Part shown: positions 52,465-61,957 of the stretch, in pieces
Layout of the letters: each line of letters opens with the position of its first letter
Position numbering within the stretch: the stretch's first letter is position 1
NCBI RefSeq assembly: GCF_001680005.1
Contig: NC_033565.1
Coordinates: forward strand, 1,035,501 to 1,099,500
Length of the DNA stretch: 64,000 bases
Direction: 5' to 3'
Source: Plasmodium coatneyi
Lineage: Eukaryota; Apicomplexa; Aconoidasida; Haemosporida; Plasmodiidae
Position numbers and translations under genes: made by a program
Notes under the pieces: generated by a model
What the model saw: only the letters and a program-made list of their open reading frames with translations
Told to the model about the DNA's origin: nothing
Database searches by the model: none

Positions 52465-55400
52465 CTAAAACCCGGAATCTGAACTTGGAACCTGTTCCTT
52501 ATGAACATCAACCATAGAAAATTGTTCCTTAGGAACCTTCTCCTCTTTTATAAATTCCGATCCAATGAATTCTTGAACCAATATTTCAAAAAAGTCTTCC
52601 TTCGTGGAATGTAAATCCCCCTTTTGACATTCGTCTAAGACTTCTAAATGAATATCAATAATAGTGCGATGACCTACACCACGCATACCAACTTGTTTCC
52701 TTCTTTTCTGTGGTGTTGATCTTGGTTGTCTGCGTTCCTTTACTAAGATATATTCATGTAGACCAGAGTTGTCCATACCATGGTCCATAATTTGTTCTTC
52801 TAAGGATGGAGGTCCACGTACTTTATGTGCTCTTTTGTAACGTTTTCTTTTATGAGGCAAGGCAAAATACTATGGGAAAAAAAAAAAAAAGGGAAAGAAA
52901 AAAAGAAAGGGGTAAAAAGTAATTTTTCAGGTGTAAAATGCTAATATTATGATTATAATAGCTATTATAATATAAGAGCAATATGTGCATCTAAGGTGAA
53001 AAAGGAAGGGGTAGGAGGCGCGTGTGTTCTTTTTTTTTTTTTTTTTTCATTTTTTTTCTCCTTTTTGTTCTCCTTTTTTTTTTTCCTTTTTTTTTTCCTT
53101 TTTTTTTTTCTTACTTTTTTTCCTTCTTCCTTTTTTTTTTCCTTCTTTTTTTTCTTACTTTTTTTCCTTCTTCCTTTTTTTTTTCCTTCTTTTTTTTCTT
53201 TTTTCCCTTTTTTTTTTTTTTTTCTTTACCTTCCAAAGGAGGTAGCTCGTAACAGAAATACCGATTATAACTGGGATTGAAGGAAGGTATAGGGTAAAAT
53301 CAGAAGGAATAATTCCTTTCTTCTTTACACTCACTACCTTTACAACCTTCCGTACTTCTGGAACAGATTTACCTCCGCTTCCACCTCCTGATGAAGTTGG
53401 ATTTTGAGTATTGGCACTTCCTCCTAAATTCGGACGAACTGCTACCCCTGGGGCAACTCCTGCACCTGGTAAAGGACCAGGAGCAGTAGGAGCAGAGGAG
53501 CTGGAACTGGGGTCAAGAGTATCTTTATTATCCTTCTGATCACCAGTACCAGCTGCGTTAGCACCTGGACCAGAAGCTTCACTTGCACTACCAGCAGATG
53601 CAGCAGCACCTGCTCCACTACCATCGGGGGTGTTGGCAGGAGGAGGGGTAGGAACAGGAGTTACAGGTTGTAACACATCCACAGTCTTTCTAGGTTGATC
53701 ACTGTCTGCAAGGTTAGGGTCAGGACCTGCATTGGTAAAAGTAATTTTAGTAGTAGTGACCGTTGCAGCGACACCAGTATCGGAAAAAGTACCCTTTTTC
53801 AGGACATCATCGTTATGGTCACAATTTTCACCGAGACATTTTGGAGTACTGATATCATCGTCCACACCAAGACACTGAAGAGTTGCGTTTTCACCACCTT
53901 GCACTACTCCACCCTTACAATCTACAGTTCCTGTCTTACCTGGCTGAACTGAGGGAGTTGGACTGTCTTGAGAAGGTTCCACTGGTGCAGATGCTGGTGC
54001 TGGTGGGGACTTTGCTGGTTCTGACGCACCTGATGATTCAGACCTAGCTCGACTTTCTATTGATGATGCTGGTGTTGTTGCTGGTTGAGATTGTGTTGAT
54101 GCTGGTTTGGTTGGACATGCAGTAGTTATTGTCCCCATTATTTGGCCATTCTGCTGGAGCATTGTTTTCATTCTGTTCCCTATTGTGTCCCCGTCTGTTT
54201 GTACGTTTATTTTGCAAGTTGTATAACTATCATACCTATCACACTGTACACAATCACCATTAACCTTATCTTTATCCAAACACCAAGTATCCTTCTTTGT
54301 ATTCCCTGTCTTAAACATTTCTATTATTTCTTCTTCCTTTACGTTGGGACATTTCTTTTTCATCTCATCTGCGAATATATTCAATAAGATACAAGAGAAA
54401 GTTCGGTGGAATATGAGGTTGTCCTCCTTCTCCCTTTGCGCTTCGTTCTTTGCCCCTCTTCTTTCTATATCTTGTTGTGTTACCTGTCCTTTTTCAATTT
54501 GATATATATGTTTTAAACTCCGAACAATATATTGGCATTCTTCTTTGTTTGGTCCTGAAATTGTACTACTTCCATCCTTAATGTTCTCACATAAACTTTC
54601 GGCCGTTCCATTTGTTTTGGTTATAGCAGTAGACAATTTAACTAATAAAGTTTTAACGTCGGGATCCCAAAACTTCTCCTATATACAAGAAAAAGATAGA
54701 ACATATATACATATAGATATCATATATTTATATACACTATATATATACACAACATGAGGTTGCACTTCCCCAATATAAGGGCGTATAATATATGCACACT
54801 ATCGATTCCTTTGTTTTTGGGAACAGCACACAATAGTGATTCTTACCGGGTCCTGTTTCTGTTCCCCGACTTTTCGGTTTTCTCCCCACCTATGGTAGAT
54901 ACATTTCACACGATCACATAAAGTAGTTGCATTATTTATGGTAGTGAAAGTTTGTGTTATTTTTAGATCGTCCTCCAGCATTTTATCCACTTCTTTCTTC
55001 ATATTATTTCCGTTCTTATCGCACGTTACATTGTTTTTTTTTTTATCTGTCCATAGACTTCCTTCCACGTTTAATGGGCAACTTTTATAACTATCATCCC
55101 TTTTGCACTCAACACATGGCGGCTCCGTACACCATTCACTCATCTTTCCTTTTCCTTCTTTAAACGCTTCTTTTATTATATCCTTCCCGATGGGACAAGG
55201 CGACAGTTGTTCTAATTTATCTGCATAAGCGTTCAGAAAAATGCATGACATAGTTTGATAAAGCTGTCTGTTATTCTTATGCTTCTTCTCCTCCTTTGCC
55301 CTGTCCTTTATCTTTTCGTTTACTTCTACTGTCTTAGTTTCATATATATGTTTTAATCCTTTAACAATAACGTTGCACGCTGCTTTTTCTGCTTCCGTCA

Positions 55401-58400
55401 CGGTACTGGATGCCCCATTAATTTTCTCACATAAATTATGAGCTTCCCCCTCATTATTACTAAACATAGCTTCAGATAGTCTTTCCAATTCCTTCTTGAC
55501 GTCCCACTCCCAGAAGTTGCACTGCAGAAATGAAGGAAGAGGGAAGGAAGATATATGTGTGCATTTTATAGACATGCGCATAAGTTTCACAGTTGCCCCC
55601 TTTTCTTTCTGTATTATATATAAAGGATGTACTATTTATTACAGGAACCCAAACTGTAGAGAATAATATATTGTTCATTTACCCAGTTTTGTTTGCTCGT
55701 GTACCCCTTTCTGTCTATAAACCAATTAGTCGCTACACAATTTGCTTGTTGACATAAGGTAGTTGCATTACTTATGTCAGTCAAGGTATTCGTTATGTTG
55801 GTGTCCTTCTGGAGCAGGTCATTCACCTTCCTCTCTACCTTATCTTTGGTTTCGTAGCCGTTCCCTTTATACTCTATTTCACAATTTAAGTTAGGTTTCC
55901 TTTCACACAGATCACATTTCATGTCTTCACCTTCCCTACCCGTACACCAATCACCCTGCTTTCCATTTCCTTCCCCAAACATTTTTCTTATTTTATCCTC
56001 TGTGATGGGGCACGGCTGACCCTCTGTCTTCTTTATAAGCATATCTGCGTATAGATTTAATGCAGCGCATGACATAGTTTGTTTAAATGGTCGGTTACTT
56101 TTCCTGCGCGCTACGTTCTCATCATCCTTATCTTCCTGAGTGGTATATATATGCTGTAAAGCTTTAGTGATGTATTGGCATGCTTTTTTCTCTGCCTCCG
56201 TCGATGTCTTTCCTTTTCCATTAAGTTCTTCGCATAGATTATCAGTGTCCCCAGTATTATTAGTCATAGCCTCAGACAATCTCTCCAATTCCTTCGCGAC
56301 GTCATGATCCCAAAATGTGCTTGGCTAAAAAAAGGAGAAAGCAAGGAACATATACATATACTAAGTATATGCACAATATGTGTACACAAATATTGGCGCC
56401 AGTACAGGAATGGTGCATTATTCATTATGATCCTTTTGACCAGAATGAATAGTACGAATCTTTACCCAGCGTTCCCCGAATTTGCTGCTCCCCTCCCTGA
56501 TTTTTGTCCACGTTTTTGCTACACATTTTACACGCGGACATAAGTCAGCTTTCCCCTTACAGTCGTCATCTACAAAGAAAGAAAAGGGAAGAAACAGTGA
56601 GTGAAGACATGAATAGTAGGAAAGGTAGATTCATTCCTTTCTTCTACATCCCCCTTTTTTTCATTTTCCCTCCTTTTCATTCGTCTCTTTTCTATCTTCC
56701 TTTTCCCCCTTCTTTTTATCACTCTTTCCTTTAGTCCTTTCTCTACTTCTTTCTTCCATTTTCTTTCTTACTTTTTTTTATATCCTCCCTTCAGGAGGAT
56801 AATGGAATATGGCCCATAACACTCCCCCATCCATCTTATCATTCGTCTGTCCCCTCAACAGATTTCCCTTCATCGACTTCTTCCCCCTTGTCAGGTTTTT
56901 CCCCCCTGTCCTGTTGGACCCCTTGTCCGGTTGGACCCATTGTCCAGTTCACTCTCTTGTCCAGTTCACTCTCTTGTCCAGTTCACTCTCTTGTCCAGTT
57001 CACTCTCTTGTCCAGTTCACTCCATTATCCAGTTTCCCCTTGTCCAGTTCACTCCATTATCCAGTTTCCCCTTGTCCAGTTCACCCCCTTGTCCAGTTCA
57101 CCCCCTAGTCCAGTTCACCCCCTTGTTCCGGTTCACCCCCTTGTCCAATTTCCCCCTTGTCCACTTCACCCCCTTGTCCACTTCACCCCCTTGTCCACTT
57201 CACCCCCTTGTCCACTTCACCCCCTTGTCCACTTCACCCCCTTGTCCACTTCACCCCCTTGTCCACTTCACCCCCTTGTCCACTTCACCCCCTTGTCCAC
57301 TTCACCCCCTTGTCCACTTCACCCCCTTGTCCACTTCACCCCCTTGTCCACTTCACCCCCTTGTCCAGTTCATTCCCCCTAGTCCAGTTCATCCTCCTTG
57401 TCCAGTTCATCCTCCTTGTCCAGTTCACCCCTTGTCCCGTTTCCCCTTGTCCGGTTTCCCCTTGTTGGGTTGTCCCCCTTGTCCTTTCCTTCACCCTTTC
57501 TCCTTTTAAGCCCTTCTCTTTGAACCCTTCCTTCAAGCTCCCCCTTACTCAGAACTCCTCTTTCTTTTTCTTCTGTTTCCTTTTTTTTTTTCAAATTCTT
57601 TAAATTTTTTCTTTTCTCTTTCGTTCTCTTTTATATAATACTTTTAATAATATTACTTACCTGTGTTAGGTGCTGCTAGTGTTGCCTTCTTCTTTTGAAA
57701 ATCTCCTATATGTTGTTGGAGTTTTTTCTCCAATGATGCCATTATCTTCAGTACAAGTTCAGTGTCATCGGTGCCCTCCTTTGCTTCCGTTACTGCTTCC
57801 TTCAATACTTTATTCAATACTTTCCCTAAGGCTTCCTTCCCTGAAGGTAGACTGTCTTCCCCTATGTCTAGTCCATCCTTCCCTGGGGGGAGTTTTATTT
57901 CTAAGTCTGCTAAGGTGTCTTTGTCAATTTTCTCTTTTTTTTCTTGCGCCGGACAATTTTTCCTGTTCTTCCCTTCCCTCTTTCTTTCGTGCAGTGTAGT
58001 TTTCCCTGCCACTACTTTCTTTAAATCCATTTTAGTATTTTCCTCCTTCCTCTCATAATTATTTAACCTTCGGATTAGCTCGTCCCATATTAATTTTCCA
58101 CCTACACCTACACTTTCACTATCTATTTCGTCACATATTCTGTCTTTCCCCTTAACTTTGTGTTCTTTCCTCATATTCTTCACACCGTCCTTAATAAAAT
58201 GAGCTACTTCCCCTAACTTACAATGTTGTCCTAACATTCGTACCATGGTGACCTTTCCAACTAAACATCTTAAATAGGACTGTAACTCCTTCTCTCTTCT
58301 GTTCTTTCCTCCTCCATCTTCTCTTTTTACCCAGTGGTAGTACCCATCTTCGGGCTTCTTCTCTACAAATACGGCATCCTGCTTTAATCCATCGATCCAG

Positions 58401-58698
58401 AAATGTAATCTTAATAAAATTTTGCACAATTTTGCTTCCTCTTTACTATAATGCCATTTGCCGCTCCCTGGATCTCTACCTCGCAGACTACTATAACCAC
58501 TTTCACACATTTCCTTTTCATCCTCTGCATCCCCCTCTATATTTAACATCATATCATTGAATACATCATATAACTCTTTCCATATAAGGTCCTATAAGAG
58601 TGAATTAACGTAAGTACACATATATATATATGTATGCTATATATATAGTTTTCCTCCCCTAAACCACGACCCTCTAATCATTCCTGCTCAAACACCTT

Positions 58699-58734
<36 letters not shown>

Positions 58735-59955
58735 ACACCCTTCAGGTGCACTTTGAGGTTCCCCCTTGCCCGGTTTCCCTCCCCCCCTTGTCCACTTTCC
58801 TTCCTTCTCTTTAGACCTCCTTTCCTTCCATTAGACCCTCCTTCCTTCAGCCTCCTTATACTCTTCCTTCCTTTAATTAGACCTTCCTTTCCTTCCTCCT
58901 AAGACACATCCTTCTTCTTCCTTCGTTAGACTTTTCCTTCCTTAGAATCCTTTTTATATTTTTTCCCCATATTATTATTATGCAACTACTTCCCTCAAAG
59001 ATTTAAAGTTCCTTACCCCAAATTGGTCCACTTTCTCCACACCGCGTGCTCGTATCCACAGTTCTAATAGCTTGGTTAGGAATTGATATGGTTTTGCAGT
59101 GGCTGCCGTGGTGGAAGTGGTGACGGGGACGGGGACTGTCGTCTCCCCATCCGCTGCTGTTGCTCCTGTTACCTTTGGAGGTTGTGCTGTTGATGGATCG
59201 GTGTTCGGCTTTGGACAATCCTTTTTCTTTTCTGCATCAAATACTACTCCCATAATTTTCCCTTTATTTTTCATACCACCACGAATAACTCCTAGCATTG
59301 GTATTTTCTCCCTTATCATCATAGGCTCTAATTGTTTATACTCACAATTCTTACATTTGCCTTCTATACCCAACTGCTGGCACAAATAATTCATTGCACC
59401 GTAAGCACTGTTCATAATATTTTGTGCTTCACAGTTTACATTTTGGTATTCATGTAACCACATATTGAGCATTGCACAATACAAGTGTTCTTTTATTCTT
59501 TTATCAATTTCCTCTTCCCCTTTTTCTGTTTTGTCCATTGTCCATATTTTCAGCAGGTTCGCCAAAATGAACGCGCAAATTTTCTTTTCTTCTTCCGTCA
59601 TGTTCTTTGTTCCTTTATTCATTTTTTCGCACTGTTCCTTATAGGTTTCATCAATATCCTTCTCCTCCTTTATCATTTCCCCTAAAATAACATTAATCCA
59701 CTTTCCTATTTCCTGGTACAGCTGCGTCTATAAATTAGAATCATATATTCACATATGTTCTCCCTGTACATTATGCATTTTTTATTACAATTAAATAACA
59801 TAACTCAGGACAGTAACACATTCATATGTTACACGGAGATCATATTATATTACCTCACCCACGCCTTCGTTCCCCTTAAATCCTTTCTTCTCCAACCATT
59901 CCTTCTTTAACGGGCCAAAAACCTTATCTTGATCTTCACCTTTCGTGGAAGACAT
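52465..59955 (-). CDS. SICAvar: SICAvar B: SICA variant antigen, eight exons
   Basis: From 5' to 3' the exons are 59854-59955, 59017-59727, 57661-58591, 56466-56569, 55683-56324, 54847-55521, 53230-54678 and 52465-52869. Phases all close, giving about 1672 residues. Exon 1 (M-S-S-T-K-G-E-D) has no signal peptide, as usual for SICA. Exon 2 is a first cysteine-rich domain that SICAvar A lacks. Exons 3-4 are the alpha-type domain, here interrupted by an intron. Exons 5 and 6 each carry one cysteine-rich domain. Exon 7 fuses the last such domain, a long Pro/Ala/Ser/Thr linker and the membrane segment (P-S-D-F-T-L-Y-L-P, then Y-L-L-W-K). Exon 8 is SICA_C, ending Q-V-P-S-S-D-S-G-F. No frame is broken. 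Confidence 0.92.
56325..56465 (-). repeat. SICAvar B intron 4, near-identical to SICAvar A intron 3
   Basis: This is the reverse-complement match of 43760-43900, including the shared ACTGGCGCCAATATTTGT core. Confidence 0.85.
56781..56801 (-). other. Intronic stem-loop 5 (SICAvar B intron 3)
   Basis: On the minus strand TATCCTCCT-GAA-GGGAGGATA pairs over 9 positions (one U-G wobble) with a GAA loop, followed by TAAAAAAAA. The stem sequence differs from the other copies while shape, loop and A tract are kept. Confidence 0.8.
56940..57480 (-). repeat. Minisatellite of about 17 bp in SICAvar B intron 3
   Basis: The whole interval has a period near 17 bases built on TTGTCCAnTTCACnCnC. The core 57157-57360 is twelve perfect copies of TTGTCCACTTCACCCCC. 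Flanking copies read TTGTCCAGTTCACTCTC (five in a row from about 56940) or decayed forms. On the gene strand it is GA-rich. Frames through it in all phases are artefacts of a period not divisible by three. Confidence 0.95.
58734..58750 (-). other. Intronic stem-loop 6 (SICAvar B intron 2)
   Basis: On the minus strand TGCACCT-GAA-GGGTGTA pairs over 7 positions with two wobbles, followed by TTTAAAAAAAAA. The acceptor is about 140 bases downstream. Confidence 0.75.
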
Positions 59956-60869
59956 TTTTTTTACCACAACTTATTCAAAGAAATTGGTTCACTTATCAAT
60001 AAATAAGGAATAGCACTGCGTCAAATTCTGCATGCAGCACATTTTTTCCACCTATAATGTTAATCTTTGATTGACTGACTTGCTCACTTCCAGGAAGTAC
60101 TATGTGCGCAATTTTTCATTTTTTACTTTCGCTTCTTTTCCTTCTTTTTCCATATTTTTTTCCTTCTTTCAATTCTTCCGTCCTTCCATTTCCTTCTCTA
60201 TAATCGTCCTTTATTCACATTTGTCGTCTTTTTCCCCTTTTATGGTTCCTTTCCTCCTAGTTTTTCTTCCTGCTTTTTTCTTTGAAATTTTTCTTTTTCC
60301 TCTTTAAACATTTTTCTTCTTTTTTAAACCCCCCTTTTTCTTCTAATTCCATTCATTATTCTCCTGTTTTCTCTTTTTTTTTTTTTGTTCTTTTTTTATT
60401 CTTTCTTCCTTTTTTTTTGTTCTTGTTTTTTTATTTTTTTCTTTAGGGAAAGACGAAAACAGAAAAATTCTGCGCATGCGCCCTTTGCTATCTTCCTCCC
60501 TTTTTTTTGCCCTTTAATCCTCTTTTCTTTTCTTTTTTTTCTTTCTTTTTCTTTTCTTTTTTTCTTTTTGCGGAAAAGATATTTTCCTTTTTTTTTTTTT
60601 TTATTTCCTTCTTTTCCTTTTTTTCTAAATTTTTCTTTTCCCTTTGAAAAAGAAAACAATTTTCCCTTCTTCCTTTATGCATTGCACTTTCCTAAGAAGA
60701 AAAGAAAAAGAGAAAGAAAACACAACCATTGCCTCCTTCCTTATCGTATACATTCTACCTATGTACCCCCTTTTTTTTTGAATTTTACTTTATGCATTAC
60801 ATTCTTCCTAAAAGAAGAAAGAAGGAAGGAGGAGGGAAGGAATTACTCACCTTCCGTCGTCCTTTTCTT

Positions 60870-61340
60870 CTTTTCTTTCTTTATTTTCCTTCTTTTTTTC
60901 TAAAAAAATTTTTTTTCTTTTTTAAACCTTTTTTTCTCTTCTTTAGCCTATTTCTTTTTTTTTTTTCTTATGTCCTTTTTTTCTTCTTCTTTTAAGAAGA
61001 GAATATATAAAAGGAAAAAAGGAGATTAGAAAACTTTCTTTTATTTAGAGGACTTCTTTTTTCTTTTAAAAAGTAAGAATGAAAAAAAAAAAGCAAAAAG
61101 GAAATTTAAAAAAAGAAAGGAGAAGCCTACTGGAATGTACAAAATCATTAACATTTGGGAAGCAGGAGGAAGAAAAAAATAGGAAAAGGGAAAAAATAGG
61201 AAGTAATACAAATGCTGTAGCACAATATATACATCGTTTCATAATGAAAAAAATCAAATATTATTGTCGCAATACAGTTCTATTTATATGTCCACATAAC
61301 AATTATGTCAAAGTGTGTTTTGTAATCAATAATCCAAATA
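60870..61340 (-). repeat. KIR-SICAvar spacer repeat, copy 2
   Basis: This is the reverse-complement match of about 39,840-40,330. Confidence 0.8.
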
Positions 61341-61530
61341 TACATCTTTATCATGAACATTTTCTTCCATTTCGCACATACATTCCTCAAACAACAGACC
61401 AATACCATTGTTGCCAAGGGATTAGAATCCACAACTTCCGTGTTAGACGATTTTTCTTGTGGGACTGTACATATAGTTGTTGCTTAGGTGTTCCTTCCAC
61501 CTTCCGTGGATGAAACATTATCAGTAGCAT
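61310..61530 (-). pseudogene. Relic coding motif downstream of KIR4
   Basis: From an ATG at 61530 the minus strand reads F-H-P-R-K-V-E-G-T-P-K-Q-Q-L-Y, then K-L-W-I-L-I-P, then loses frame; E-E-C-M-C-E-M-E-E-N-V-H-D-K follows in another frame. It is homologous to the motif after KIR2 and in the SICAvar debris after KIR1. Confidence 0.6.
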
Positions 61531-61957
61531 GTTCTCATTTCCAGCTTATTGTGTTCCCTTCCTCCATTATTTTTTTTATTCCCTTTCTTTTCTTTTACTT
61601 TTTTACCTTTTGCGCCCTTAACTTTTTGTCCTTTTTTTTCTTTGGTGTGCCCTGCGTTGGGAGTATATTCTTTCCCTCTTCCATGCAGAGTCATTCAAAA
61701 GCATACACAAATGTAAGAAGGTAGTAAGAAGTAAAAAAATTAATGAAAAAAAAGAAGAATTAAGCAAAATAAAGCAGAATAGAGCAAAATACGAAAGAAA
61801 TATCCTTCCGTACACTGCACATATAAACTGTGTGCGGACTTCGCGCAGTGATCATTTATATTTCCTGATGGACAGGGAGAGGTAGACAATTCACACTGTT
61901 TACAATTAACGGAAGGTAAGACATTTATTCTTTCAATGTGTTACATTCTAATGTGTT

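Larger units (their letters stand above)
59956..61957. other. KIR4-SICAvar B spacer
   Basis: This is the inverted counterpart of the KIR2-SICAvar A spacer. On the minus strand it reads: KIR4 3' flank, relic coding motif (about 61,310-61,530), the shared 500-base element, and then pyrimidine/purine-rich low-complexity DNA to the SICAvar B start. No gene is called. Confidence 0.7.

Noticed and set aside
53022..53280. Poly-Phe plus-strand frames
   Set aside because: They are antisense readings of the Lys-rich low-complexity sequence in the intron following SICAvar B exon 7.
57157..57360. Possible CRISPR-like array
   Set aside because: The repeats are directly adjacent with no spacers, and the genome is eukaryotic; this is a minisatellite.
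56809..57603. Three overlapping long open frames rich in Pro, Leu, His and Ser
   Set aside because: They are readings of the 17-bp minisatellite in all frames and lie within an intron of SICAvar B on the opposite strand.
60385..60995. Phe/Lys-rich open frames
   Set aside because: They are translations of long T- and A-rich tracts in the KIR4-SICAvar B spacer, with no domain or splice context.
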